Source of the DNA: Pseudomonadota bacterium
Lineage (GTDB): Bacteria > Desulfobacterota > Desulfovibrionia > Desulfovibrionales > Desulfovibrionaceae
Assembly: GCA_023411815.1 (NCBI GenBank)
Contig: JAEYOJ010000031.1
Span: forward strand, 1 to 44,992
Length of the DNA: 44,992 nt
Direction of reading: 5' to 3'
Part shown: piece after piece, positions 24,122 to 32,354 of the stretch
Layout: each line of letters starts with the position of its first letter
Position numbering within the stretch: position 1 is the first letter of the stretch
Position numbers and translations under genes: made by a program
Notes under the pieces: generated by a model
What the model saw: the letters and a program-made list of their open reading frames with translations, nothing else
What the model was told of the DNA's origin: nothing
Databases searched by the model: none

Positions 24122-24882
24122 CTTCCGGCGTCCGGTTCGCAGGCCTTGCGGGCCACGTGCAGGACCACGATGCCCGACAGCAGCGGCTGCCAGTAGACCT
24201 CGGCGAAGCCCGCCGCGCGCATCTCCTCCGCCAGTTCGTTGGCGGGAGGAAAGCCGCGTATCGTCTCGGCCAGGTAGGCGTAGGCGTTGCGGTCGCCCGA
24301 GATCACCCGGCCCACGGCCGGCAGGATCATATCAAGATAGACATTGTAGAGGCCCTTCCACACGCGGCTTTTGCCCGAGCCGAATTCAAGCACGCACATG
24401 CGGCCGCCGGGCTTGAGGGCGCGATGGATCTCGGCAAAGGCCTCGGAGCGGGGAACTATGTTGCGGATGCCGAAGGAGATGGTCGCGGCGTCCAGGCAGG
24501 CTTCGGGCAGGGGCAGGCGGCGGCCGTCGGCCAATACCGGCTGCGTGGACCGGCCGCGGGCCGAGGCCTTGGCCTTGCGCTGACCGCGTCGCAGCATTGG
24601 CTCGGTGAAGTCCATTGCCAGCACGCGCGCGCCGGGATGCTGGCGCAGGATTTCCAGACTCACGTCCATGGTTCCGGCGGCCAGATCCAGCACGAGGCCC
24701 GTCTCGGGCAGGCGCAGTGTGCGCACGAGCCGATAGCGCCAATAGATGTCCTGGCCAAGGCTCAGGGCGTGGTTGAGGAAGTCGTACCAGCCGGCGATGC
24801 GGCCGAACATGGAGGCCACGCGCCGGCCGTGCTCCTCGGCGGAACCGCCGGCGCCGTAAGGCCGGGCCGGATGAATGCTCAC
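24118..24882 (-). CDS. menG: Demethylmenaquinone methyltransferase
   Basis: A 254-residue SAM-dependent class I methyltransferase of the UbiE/MenG family, last step of menaquinone synthesis (C-methylation of demethylmenaquinone). Motifs are VASMFGRIAGWYDFLNHALS (family signature 1), motif I LDLAAGTMDVS, post-I MDFTEPML, and SFGIRNIVPRSEAFAEIHR plus GGRMCVLEFG (signature 2). Sigma or ubiquinone use is unlikely in this organism type, hence menG. Its start overlaps the stop of the 61-residue gene as ATGA, so the two are coupled. Confidence 0.93.
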   Translation of the reverse strand: MSIHPARPYGAGGSAEEHGRRVASMFGRIAGWYDFLNHALSLGQDIYWRYRLVRTLRLPETGLVLDLAAGTMDVSLEILRQHPGARVLAMDFTEPMLRRGQRKAKASARGRSTQPVLADGRRLPLPEACLDAATISFGIRNIVPRSEAFAEIHRALKPGGRMCVLEFGSGKSRVWKGLYNVYLDMILPAVGRVISGDRNAYAYLAETIRGFPPANELAEEMRAAGFAEVYWQPLLSGIVVLHVARKACEPDAGS

Positions 24883-25064
24883 GGTTTGCGCTGCTCCTTG
24901 CCCTCGGACTCACCGGGCGCGGGCTCGGAAATCGTCCGCAGCACCTCGGTGTAGATGGGTTTGAAGTAATCGGCGAAATTGGCCGGGGAGACGCGGCCGC
25001 CCTCGATGAACTTCACCATGATCTCCTTGGCTACCTGCAGCGCCTGGGCCTTGAGCTTGTCCAC
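24879..25064 (-). CDS. Conserved 61-residue protein coupled to menG
   Basis: A soluble small protein starting MDKLKAQALQVAKEIMVKFI, with a helical N-terminus and the segment GRVSPANFADYFKPIYTEVL. The tail is hydrophilic (EPAPGESEGKEQRKP). I recall near-identical N-termini in Desulfovibrio-type genomes, but know no function. Its stop overlaps the menG start (ATGA), so the two are translated together. The GGAGGTCACG upstream of the ATG is a good ribosome binding site. Confidence 0.8.
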   Translation of the reverse strand: MDKLKAQALQVAKEIMVKFIEGGRVSPANFADYFKPIYTEVLRTISEPAPGESEGKEQRKP

Positions 25065-25285
25065 GTGACCTCCGGCAGGAAATTGGCAAAACCCGCCCGT
25101 GGGAAACGGCCTTGACCGACGCGGACAAGGACCGGGCGGGAAAAAGAACGGAACGCTTTACGCCACGCCCTCTTTTTGCCGGGTCTCTAACACTTCGGGC
25201 TGCAGGCGTCGAGGGAAGACTGCGCGCGGCGAATCATGGCGACGGCGGACTGTCGGGCCATGGGCGGCACGGCGCAGACCGTGCA

Positions 25286-25320
25286 CGAAAAAGAAGGGCA
25301 TGGCCCAGCGGACCATGCCC
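25286..25320 (-). terminator. Terminator of the acidic coiled-coil gene
   Basis: On the minus strand GGGCATGG pairs with CCATGCCC around a 9-base loop and is followed by TTCTTTTTCG. It lies 28 bases beyond the stop codon at 25348. Confidence 0.85.
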
Positions 25321-25347
25321 TCTCCTGACCGGCGCGGCGTGCCGGAA

Positions 25348-28140
25348 TTACATGCTGCGCTTGAGCGCTTCGATCTCCTCGCGGACGATCCTGGCCGTGG
25401 CCTTGGGCAAGGCCCGCTGGATCTCGCTCATGAGTTCGTCGCGCAGGGAGCCCTTGACCGTGCCTTCCAGGAATTCCTCCAGTTTGTCGCGCAGTTCCGC
25501 GCCGAAGCGATCGGCGAAGCTGGACTCCAGGCGTTCGGTCAGCGGCGCTTCCAGGCTCTCGGCCAGGGCCGTCTCCAGCTCCCGGCCGAAGGTCTTGAGG
25601 CGGGCCGACAGGAGCTGTTCGACCTGGACGGCCATCTGCCGCTCCAGGCGCAGGGACAGCCTGTCCGTCATCCGGGCCGCCAGGGCTTCCTCGTCCACGG
25701 CCGGCGGAGCCGGAGGCTGGCGCTTGGCCATGACTTCCTCGATCTGCTCGGGCAAGGAATTCTCCAGGCGTTCGATCTGGTCGATCATGCGGCCCGAAAG
25801 GACGATCTCCACCCGGTCGAAGACCTTGTCCTCAACGCGTCCGGCCGCCTCGGCGACGATTTCGGCCATCGAGGGCGTCGCGGGCCGGGAGGCGAGTCCG
25901 GTTTCCATGGATGTCAGACGCTTCTCCAGTTCGGCCAAGCGTTCGGCCTGCATGGATTGCAGCCTGGTTTCCAGGGCCTCCATACGCTCGCTCAACGTGC
26001 GCATGGACAGGGCGGCCTCCGAGGCGGCGGACTTGTTGCCGGCCTCCAAGGATTCCAGGTACACGAGGCGCTCCTCCAGGCGGGGCAAGGTCGAGGCGGT
26101 CGTATCTCCATCCAGGCGGGCCGCCAGCTCCTCCAGACGGGCCGAGATATGCCGCAGATCGGCGTCCGCGACTTCGGGAACTCGGGATTCGAGCGCGGCC
26201 ACACGGTCAGCCATGGCGGCCACGCTGGAGACCAATGCCGCAGCCGGTGCCAGGCTTTCGTAATCGGTCTGCAGGGCGCTGAGTTTTTGACGCAGGTCGT
26301 CCAGGTTGCCCTGGGCGGTCTCGTCGAGAACAGGCCGGCTTTCCAAGGCCGCTATGCGATCCCGCAGCGTGGAGACGGACTCGATGAGCTGGTCGGAAGC
26401 CGTCTTGCCCGCCAAGGACGTTTCCACATCGGCGAGGCGAGAAGCGAGCGCGTTCAAGTCGTCCAGGCGCTGGAACAGCGGGGTAAGGTCTTCCTGGGTC
26501 AGACCTTGGGGGCGTTCCTCAAGTTCGGTCAGGCGGCGCTGAAGCTCGTCGAGATCGGTAGAGGGCAGGGCGTCCAGACGCTGCCCCAGCATTTCAAGGG
26601 TCTGGCGCAGGTCTTCGATGTCCCTGGAGCCGACCTGTCCGGCCAACTCCTCAATATGCGCCAGCCGCTCCTGCACTTCGGCGGGGATGGCTGGGGCCTG
26701 GGGCTGTTCTGACTCCAGGGCGCTCAAGCGTTCGCGCAGAACGGAAATCTCTTCGGGGGTAACGGATGGGGCGGATGGAACGGGCGGGGCTGAGCGCAGG
26801 GCCGATACGGCCTCCATGAGCTCGGTCCACTCCTCGGGCTTGGGCGCGGCCATGACGTAGACTTCCACGTCGGCCATGCGGTCGGCCAGGGTGCGCGCCT
26901 TGGCTAGCTCGTCCCTGACCAGGGTCTCCAAGGCCTCGATGCGCCAGCCCAGGCGTTGCTCTGAGGCGGGCGTTGCGGCGGGCTTGAAAACCGTCTGGGT
27001 TTCCACGGCGGGAGCTTTCCTTGGCGTGGCCTTGGGAGCCTCTTCCGGCTCGCGGAGCAGGTCGCGGGGGCCGCGCGTGGAGGCGAAAGCTGCAGTGGCC
27101 TGCCAGTCGACGAGACCCACGGGGATTTCGGGGACCGGGCTCTTGTGGAAATCCGGGACCGCGGACGGCAGCTCGACGGCTGCCGCGTTCTGCGCTTCAG
27201 CCTCGACGGCGACGTCATCTTCCTCGCTGGCGGGTTGATCCGCATCTTCCTGCGCAGAGAGGGTCTTGTCCTCGTCGTCGGCCAGGAGCTCGGCCAGCTC
27301 TTCGTCATCGTGCAACGCGGAGAGGTCGCCCAGACCGCCCAGGGCCGCGGGCCGAGCAAGCTCTTCGGCTTCGGCCTGTCCGGCCTGCGCGAGCGGCTCG
27401 GGCTGGACTGCCACCTTCATGGTGTGTAGTTCCGTGGACGGTGCCTTGCTCGGTTTGTCCTCCAGCCCGGACAGGATGTACTCGACCGTGGCGGCGCCGG
27501 GTTCCGGCTTGCTGACGGCTTGGGGCTCCAGTCCCGCGGGGATGAGGTCGGCTTCGGTATCGCCGCCGTCCTCCTCCAGCTCGCGCAGAAGGGAGTCGAT
27601 ATCGGCAAGGTCGATCTCCTGATCCGTTCCCGAAAGTCCTTGCAGGCTGATATCCCCGCTTTCATCCTTTGATGCGTCGCCCGCCAGGGCGTCCTCGTTC
27701 TCGATGTCCTTGAGCAGTTCGTCCAGTTCGGCCAGGTCGATTTCATCGTCGGATTCCCGACCGGCCGAGGAAATTTCTTCGGTGCTGGCCCTGGAGACGG
27801 GGTCGGCGCCAAGGTCCTCGTTGTCGTCGTCCAGGGCGTCGGTCAGTTCGAGCACCCCTTCGCCCGTCAGCGAGCCGACGTTCTCATCCAGCATATCCGT
27901 CAGATCGAGCACGTCATCGTCCGCCTTCCGGCCGGCGTTTTCGTCCAGGGCCTCGGTCAGCTCAAGAACATCCTCGTCGGCCGGTTCCTCGGCGACCACG
28001 TCATCCAGGAGCAGGATATCGGCCTCCCCCTTGCCGGTTCGCGGGCTCGCGCCATCCTGGAGGCCAGGGTCGTCCTCCATGACGTCCATGAGATCGATGA
28101 TGTCCTCGTCGGGACGGCTGCCGCGCTTGGTCGGGCACAT
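25348..28140 (-). CDS. Large acidic repeat/coiled-coil protein of unknown function
   Basis: A 930-residue cytoplasmic protein with no signal peptide or membrane segment. Residues 11-105 hold five acidic amphipathic repeats of the form (D/E)-x-(I/V)-(I/L)-x-L-x-x-x-(L/V/M)-(D/E): IIDLMDVME, ILLLDDVVA, VLELTEALD, VLDLTDMLD, VLELTDALD. Two variants, EIDLAELDELL and EIDLADIDSLL, lie near 133-190. Residues about 190-420 are Pro/Glu/Asp/Ala-rich and probably disordered. Residues about 430-930 are heptad-rich helices with many RLxxLE blocks. The C-terminus ends in TARIVREEIEALKRS. This layout (short acidic interaction motifs, P/E/D-rich linker, helical C-terminus) recalls PopZ-type polar scaffolds, but homology is not shown. 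ATG 28140 follows AAGGAG. It is monocistronic with its own terminator. Confidence 0.85.
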   Translation of the reverse strand: MCPTKRGSRPDEDIIDLMDVMEDDPGLQDGASPRTGKGEADILLLDDVVAEEPADEDVLELTEALDENAGRKADDDVLDLTDMLDENVGSLTGEGVLELTDALDDDNEDLGADPVSRASTEEISSAGRESDDEIDLAELDELLKDIENEDALAGDASKDESGDISLQGLSGTDQEIDLADIDSLLRELEEDGGDTEADLIPAGLEPQAVSKPEPGAATVEYILSGLEDKPSKAPSTELHTMKVAVQPEPLAQAGQAEAEELARPAALGGLGDLSALHDDEELAELLADDEDKTLSAQEDADQPASEEDDVAVEAEAQNAAAVELPSAVPDFHKSPVPEIPVGLVDWQATAAFASTRGPRDLLREPEEAPKATPRKAPAVETQTVFKPAATPASEQRLGWRIEALETLVRDELAKARTLADRMADVEVYVMAAPKPEEWTELMEAVSALRSAPPVPSAPSVTPEEISVLRERLSALESEQPQAPAIPAEVQERLAHIEELAGQVGSRDIEDLRQTLEMLGQRLDALPSTDLDELQRRLTELEERPQGLTQEDLTPLFQRLDDLNALASRLADVETSLAGKTASDQLIESVSTLRDRIAALESRPVLDETAQGNLDDLRQKLSALQTDYESLAPAAALVSSVAAMADRVAALESRVPEVADADLRHISARLEELAARLDGDTTASTLPRLEERLVYLESLEAGNKSAASEAALSMRTLSERMEALETRLQSMQAERLAELEKRLTSMETGLASRPATPSMAEIVAEAAGRVEDKVFDRVEIVLSGRMIDQIERLENSLPEQIEEVMAKRQPPAPPAVDEEALAARMTDRLSLRLERQMAVQVEQLLSARLKTFGRELETALAESLEAPLTERLESSFADRFGAELRDKLEEFLEGTVKGSLRDELMSEIQRALPKATARIVREEIEALKRSM

Positions 28141-28290
28141 GCTGAAGCTCCTTGATGCGTACGACGCGTGCGATCGTAACGATGGCGTTAAGGCTTGGTC
28201 GGCGTTCGTTTTGCCTGTGGTACTATTGCTCGATCGGAGCCTCCGGGCACTGGCCCGGTCTCCGCACCCGCTCACCCGTGGGGCGCAGGT

Positions 28291-28316
28291 GAAAGAAAGG
28301 GCCGCCTAGGCGGCCC
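28291..28316 (-). terminator. Terminator of cytochrome c3
   Basis: GGGCCGCCTAGGCGGCCC (28299-28316) is a perfect palindrome. On the minus strand it is followed by TTTCTTTC, 19 bases after the cytochrome c3 stop. Confidence 0.88.
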
Positions 28317-28334
28317 CGGGAATCGCTTGAGAGA

Positions 28335-28757
28335 CTACTTCTGGGTATGGCACTGGGCACAGGCCGTAGGACCGGTCTGCTGACCCGCCTTCTTCATCTC
28401 CTTGTGGCAGCCCTGGCAGCTCATGGTGCTGTTGGAGTGGAAGGCGGTCATGAGGAACTTGGGATCCTTTTCCGTGGCCTTGAAGCTGGTGAGGTCGGCG
28501 TGGCAGCCCTTGTCGGCGCAGCCGCCTATCTCGCCCTTGCCGTCCCACTTATGGTGACACTTCTGACAGGCGGCCGCATCGGTGCCCAGAGAAGCGTGGG
28601 TCTTGTGCGAGAACTTGACCTTGTACTCCAGCTTGGGGTTCGGGTTGTTGAGATGGTCGATCACGACATCGGCAGGAACTTGAGGAACAGCCTGGGCGGT
28701 CATGGCCATGGCACCGAACAGGGCTGCGGCGACTAGCATGCAGAAGAACTTTTTCAT
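28335..28757 (-). CDS. Periplasmic tetraheme cytochrome c3
   Basis: A 140-residue class III cytochrome c. The signal peptide (KKFFCMLVAAALFGAMA...) is cleaved near AQA, leaving about 117 residues. Heme sites are CQKCH (64-68), CADKGCH (80-86), CQGCH (114-118) and CAQCH (133-137). KFSHKTH (48-54) supplies the distal ligands, as in all c3. The heme spacing is CX2, CX4, CX2, CX2; the classic D. vulgaris c3 has CX4 at heme 4. It shuttles electrons from periplasmic hydrogenases and formate dehydrogenases to transmembrane complexes. The start follows GGAGGT. It has its own promoter and terminator. Confidence 0.95.
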   Translation of the reverse strand: MKKFFCMLVAAALFGAMAMTAQAVPQVPADVVIDHLNNPNPKLEYKVKFSHKTHASLGTDAAACQKCHHKWDGKGEIGGCADKGCHADLTSFKATEKDPKFLMTAFHSNSTMSCQGCHKEMKKAGQQTGPTACAQCHTQK

Positions 28758-28817
28758 CCCGGATCTACCTCCTTACACCGTTGCAAAGCCTCGCATAAAC
28801 ACATTCTCCGCCTACAC

Positions 28818-28847
28818 CGCATAGGTAAGGTCCGCCTTGCTTGTCAA
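28818..28847 (-). promoter_or_regulatory. Promoter of cytochrome c3
   Basis: On the minus strand a consensus TTGACA (28847-28842) and a weak TATGCG (28823-28818) are separated by 18 bases, about 60 bases before the start codon. The -35 element lies inside the inverted repeat at 28832-28852. Confidence 0.5.
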
Positions 28848-28852
28848 GGCGG
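28832..28852 (-). terminator. Inverted repeat between cobJ and cytochrome c3
   Basis: CCGCCTTG (28832-28839) pairs with CAAGGCGG (28845-28852) around 5 bases. It lies 43 bases after the cobJ stop, so it can terminate cobJ. It also overlaps the -35 element of the cytochrome c3 promoter, so it may serve as an operator. The T-tract is poor. Confidence 0.45.
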
Positions 28853-28894
28853 AGCCCTCACTCTCGGACGATTACGCCCGCGTCAATAGGGCGT

Positions 28895-29674
28895 CTAGCA
28901 TTTTTTACCGTATTTTTCCATATACCCGCGCGGTGTGAGCATGCGGCGTCCATCCGGAGCGGATACGAAACGCGTGGAGCCGTTGCCCACGACGAGCAGG
29001 GAGAGCATGTCTACCTGCTTCAGATATGCACTATCCATGCCGTCCAGCGTGGTGGTGTCCACGAACTGGTCCTGGCGATAGCCGTTGCGTACATGGCCCA
29101 CCGGAGTCCGCGGGTCACGGTGTCGCCGGATGAGTTCCAGGGCGCGCGGGAGCTGCCAGTCGCGCCGCTTGGAGCGGGGATTGTAGATGGCCAGCACGAA
29201 GTCGGCCTGTGCGGCGAGCTCTATGCGGCGTTCGATGACCTCCCAAGGCGTGAGCAGGTCCGACAGGCTTACGGCAGCGAAATCGTGCATGAGCGGCGCG
29301 CCCAGCAGGGCGGCGGCTGCGCACAGCGCCGGGATGCCCGGCACAACGGAAAGCTCGATCCCGGCCAGAGCGCCGCACTCCTCGGCCATCTCCCAGGCCA
29401 GGCCGGCCATGCCGTACACGCCGGGGTCTCCCGAGGATACGAGCACCGTGTCCTTGCCGGCGCGAGTCGCCTCTATGGCCGCCCGCACGCGCTCCATCTC
29501 GCGCATCATGCCGCTCTCGATGATATCCTTGCCGGCCAGCAGTTCAGGCTCCAGCAACTCCAGGTAGGTGCCGTACCCGGCCACCACGCTCGCGGCCTCC
29601 AGGGCCTGCCTGGCCATGGGCGCCATGAGCGCGGCCTCGCCGGGCCCCAGGCCGATGATCGTCAGTCTCGCCAT
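28895..29674 (-). CDS. cobJ: Precorrin-3B / cobalt-precorrin-3 C17-methyltransferase
   Basis: A 259-residue SAM-dependent uroporphyrin-III-type methyltransferase. It contracts the corrin ring by methylating C17 (CbiH in the anaerobic pathway). Features are the N-terminal TIIGLGPGEAALM, the signature VSSGDPGVYGMAGL, VVPGIPALCAAAALLGAPL, and the class-typical HDFAAVSLSDLLTPWEVI. The C-terminal VVGNGSTRF is typical of CobJ/CbiH. The start overlaps the 3' end of cbiG by 13 bases, so the two form an operon. Given the oxygen-free lifestyle and the cbiG neighbour, the cobalt-precorrin substrate is more likely. Confidence 0.93.
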   Translation of the reverse strand: MARLTIIGLGPGEAALMAPMARQALEAASVVAGYGTYLELLEPELLAGKDIIESGMMREMERVRAAIEATRAGKDTVLVSSGDPGVYGMAGLAWEMAEECGALAGIELSVVPGIPALCAAAALLGAPLMHDFAAVSLSDLLTPWEVIERRIELAAQADFVLAIYNPRSKRRDWQLPRALELIRRHRDPRTPVGHVRNGYRQDQFVDTTTLDGMDSAYLKQVDMLSLLVVGNGSTRFVSAPDGRRMLTPRGYMEKYGKKC

Positions 29675-30741
29675 GTCTTCTCCACGCTGAGGGGATGCGG
29701 GCTCAGGGCCACTGCCACGGTCACGTTGCCGTGAACTTGCTTGGGCGCCAGCAGGCGGGCTCCCGGTCCGGCCGCCAGCAGGGCCGATGCCTCGGACACG
29801 CTGGCCGTGCCGACCTTGTCCTTTACGCGCGGGGACCGGCCGGGTGTCTCCACGCGATCGAGCTCGGCCGCCGTGAACGTACGCAGTTCCAGGCCCAGCT
29901 CATGCGCCGCGGCCACAAGTCCAGGCTCCCGGGACTTGAGGTCTATGCTGGCCAGATAGCCCAGTCCGGCCTGGGCAAGGTTCCTTTGATCCAAGGCCGG
30001 CTTGAGCGCCGCCAGGATCTCGTCCCGGGATGCGCCTCGGCGGCAACCGATGCCGGCGGTGAGAGTTCGCGGGTGCAGGGCCAGCAGCTTGCCGGCGCGC
30101 AGGTCCCGCGGCGGCAGCTTCCAGTGGACCCACACCGAGGGCTGGTCCGGGTCCAGCAAGGCAGGGTCCGACACGTGCTCGAAATGCCCGGCCAGGGCCG
30201 GATCGTCGCGCGCGCCCAGGCGGTCTTCGGGATCGAACAGCGTCACGCGGCGTCCCTCAAGCAGGGCCGCGCTGACATGTTTGATCTTTGAAGCGTCGGC
30301 CACGGCCATTCCAAGTCGCCGAGCCAACAGGTCCACGGCGGGCACACCGGCGTTGTCCGTGGCCGTGGTCACGACCGGGGTAGCGCCCACGGTTTCGGCG
30401 ACGGTCAGGGCCAAGTCGTTGGCCCCGCCCAGATGGCCGGAGAGCAGGCTTACGGCGAATCGGCCCGTCTCGTCCAGCACCACCACGGCCGGATCGCTCG
30501 CCTTGCTTCGCAGGTGCGGTGCGATGGCGCGCACGGCGATGCCCGCCGCGCACACGAAGACATGGCCGCGAAAGGCGCTGAACGTCTCGGCCAGGCAATC
30601 CGGCAGGGAGTCGAAGAAATGAACGCCCGGCTCGTCCGACAGGCGCCGGGGCAGGAACAGTTCGCCATCCAGGGCTGAGGCCAGCTCATGGCCCAGCCGC
30701 GCTCCCGCGCGGGTGACGGCATATACGGCCATTTGGGACAC
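29662..30741 (-). CDS. cbiG: Cobalt-precorrin-5A hydrolase
   Basis: A 359-residue CbiG, which opens the delta-lactone of cobalt-precorrin-5A and releases acetaldehyde in the anaerobic cobalamin pathway. The N-terminal domain has FVCAAGIAVRAIAPHL, VVLDETGRFAVSLLSGHLGG and ANDLALTVAE. The C-terminal domain (from about 225) has TLTAGIGCRRGASRDEILAAL and SIDLKSREPGLVAAA, and it ends with the STSVSEA-type motif here reading ASVSEASALL. GTG 30741 is chosen because GAGGAA lies 6 bases upstream; ATG 30732 is an alternative. It overlaps cobJ and follows the CBS-domain gene by 2 bases. Confidence 0.92.
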   Translation of the reverse strand: MSQMAVYAVTRAGARLGHELASALDGELFLPRRLSDEPGVHFFDSLPDCLAETFSAFRGHVFVCAAGIAVRAIAPHLRSKASDPAVVVLDETGRFAVSLLSGHLGGANDLALTVAETVGATPVVTTATDNAGVPAVDLLARRLGMAVADASKIKHVSAALLEGRRVTLFDPEDRLGARDDPALAGHFEHVSDPALLDPDQPSVWVHWKLPPRDLRAGKLLALHPRTLTAGIGCRRGASRDEILAALKPALDQRNLAQAGLGYLASIDLKSREPGLVAAAHELGLELRTFTAAELDRVETPGRSPRVKDKVGTASVSEASALLAAGPGARLLAPKQVHGNVTVAVALSPHPLSVEKTWRD

Positions 30742-30743
30742 GG

Positions 30744-32072
30744 CTATTCCTCGGTTTCCTCGTCCGGCTGGGCCTGGACCAGAACCTTGTCGATGCGGTT
30801 GCCGTCCATGTCCACCACCTCGAAGCGCAGGCCGTGCCAGATGAGCACGTCGCCGGTCGCCGGTATGCGTCCCAGGTGATGCAGGATGAAGCCGGCTATG
30901 GTCTGGAAGTAGCCGTCCAGGTCCTCCATGCGCGAGGGCGGGATCTCCAGCAGCGCGGTCACCTCGTCCATGGGCATGAGTCCGTCCAGCAGCCAGGAGC
31001 CGTCCTCGCGCCGCACTGCACCCGGTTCGGGCATCCGGTCCGCTCCGGGAATGTCGCCTACTATGGCTTCGAGAATGTCGTTCAGGGTCACGATGCCCCG
31101 GATGTCCCCATACTCGTCCAGAACCATGGCGAAGTGCGTGCGCTCCTCCTGCTTGAAGCGGTCGAGCAGGGTCAGGACCCGCGTGGTTTCGGGCACGTAG
31201 ACCGGCTGGTGCAGGAGCTTCGGGTCGGTGAAGCTCACCCGCCGATTGTCGGCATAGGCGGCCAGGAACTCCCTGGCCTTGACGACGCCCACCGAGTCGG
31301 ACAGATCACCCCACGCCACGGGCAGGCGCGAGAAGGGGCTGGCAATGACCTTGCGCACGTTCTCCTCGTAGGGGTCGTCCAGGTCGAGCCACTCGATCTT
31401 GGCCCGGTGGATCATGATGGCCTCCACCTGCCGGTCTCCCAGGCGGAATATGCGCTCCAGCATGTCCCGCTCGCCGTGCTCGATGGCCCCGGCCTTGACC
31501 GCCTCTCCGGCCAGGCCGCGTACATCCTCCTCGGTCACCGCGGGCTCGGTGTTCGGGGACAGGCCCAGCAGGCGCACCACCAGCGCGGTGGAGCCGCTAA
31601 GGAGCTTCACTGCCGGCAGGGCCAGGCGCATGAGCAGGGTCATGAGCGGCGCGCAGAAGGCGGCCATGCGCTCGGGCGCGCCGAAGGCCAGACGCTTGGG
31701 CACCAACTCGCCGAGCACCAGGGTCATGTAGGTCACGGGCGCCACGACCAGGGCGATGGCCAGGACGCCGGCATAGGGGGCCAGATCCGGAAAGCCAGTC
31801 AACCACAGCCTCAGCCGCTCGGCCAAGGTGGCCCCGCCGAAGGCGCCGGTGAGCACGCCCACCAGTGTGATGCCGATCTGCACCGTGGACAGAAAACGCT
31901 CGGGCTGCTCTTTAAGTCGCAGGGCGTATTGCGCTCCGCGCCTGCCGTCGCGCGCCCGGCTCTCCAGGCGTATCTTCATGGACGCGACCACGGCCATCTC
32001 GGACATTGCCAGAAAGCCGTTGAACAGGATGAGCAGCAGGATCGCGCCGACTTCCAGGAAAACCGTCGTCAT
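30744..32072 (-). CDS. CNNM/HlyC-CorC family membrane protein with CBS domains
   Basis: A 442-codon gene for a 442-residue-class membrane protein, called 'hemolysin family' in databases. An N-terminal DUF21/CNNM region (about 1-190) has four hydrophobic segments (FLEVGAILLLILFNGFLAMS; STVQIGITLVGVLTGAF; APVTYMTLVLGELVPKRLAF; the LLMRLALPAVKLLSGSTAL stretch). A CBS pair follows (about 210-340, with MIHRAKIEWLDLDDP and FAMVLDEYGDIRGIVTLNDI). The C-terminal CorC_HlyC domain ends at IDKVLVQAQ. Relatives handle Mg2+/Co2+ transport or efflux. ATG 32072 follows ACGGAGCGAGC. It abuts cbiG by 2 bases, suggesting a cobalt/corrin link, but that is inference. Confidence 0.88.
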   Translation of the reverse strand: MTTVFLEVGAILLLILFNGFLAMSEMAVVASMKIRLESRARDGRRGAQYALRLKEQPERFLSTVQIGITLVGVLTGAFGGATLAERLRLWLTGFPDLAPYAGVLAIALVVAPVTYMTLVLGELVPKRLAFGAPERMAAFCAPLMTLLMRLALPAVKLLSGSTALVVRLLGLSPNTEPAVTEEDVRGLAGEAVKAGAIEHGERDMLERIFRLGDRQVEAIMIHRAKIEWLDLDDPYEENVRKVIASPFSRLPVAWGDLSDSVGVVKAREFLAAYADNRRVSFTDPKLLHQPVYVPETTRVLTLLDRFKQEERTHFAMVLDEYGDIRGIVTLNDILEAIVGDIPGADRMPEPGAVRREDGSWLLDGLMPMDEVTALLEIPPSRMEDLDGYFQTIAGFILHHLGRIPATGDVLIWHGLRFEVVDMDGNRIDKVLVQAQPDEETEE

Positions 32073-32183
32073 GCTCGCTCCGTCGGCCTGCATCGCTGCC
32101 GCAGGCCCTGCGGCAGCGTATACCCGCAGAGCAGGCGAATGACAAATGCGCATGCGGGATTAGCCAGACGTGTCGGTTGGCAA

Positions 32184-32195
32184 GGCCGATCGGCC
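32184..32195. promoter_or_regulatory. 12-bp palindrome in the divergent promoter region
   Basis: GGCCGATCGGCC is a perfect palindrome between the leftward CBS-domain gene and the rightward RND efflux operon. Efflux operons are often controlled through such sites. No regulator gene is adjacent, and GC-rich DNA makes short palindromes common. Confidence 0.25.
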
Positions 32196-32354
32196 GGTGT
32201 TGTCGATCAGTCCGAAATGTATCCTTGTTATGCCGTGTCCGCGCACGTATGAGGGATAAGGCCCGACTTACGCCCGCTGGCCCGCAAAGGGCGAGGGACG
32301 GTCGAGCAAGGGCTGCGGTTGATGTGGCATGACCTTTCCATGACGGAGGGTGAC

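Noticed and set aside
30834..32252. Plus-strand frame of 472 codons
   Set aside because: It lies opposite the CBS-domain membrane protein; its His/Gln/Gly-rich sequence has no family resemblance.
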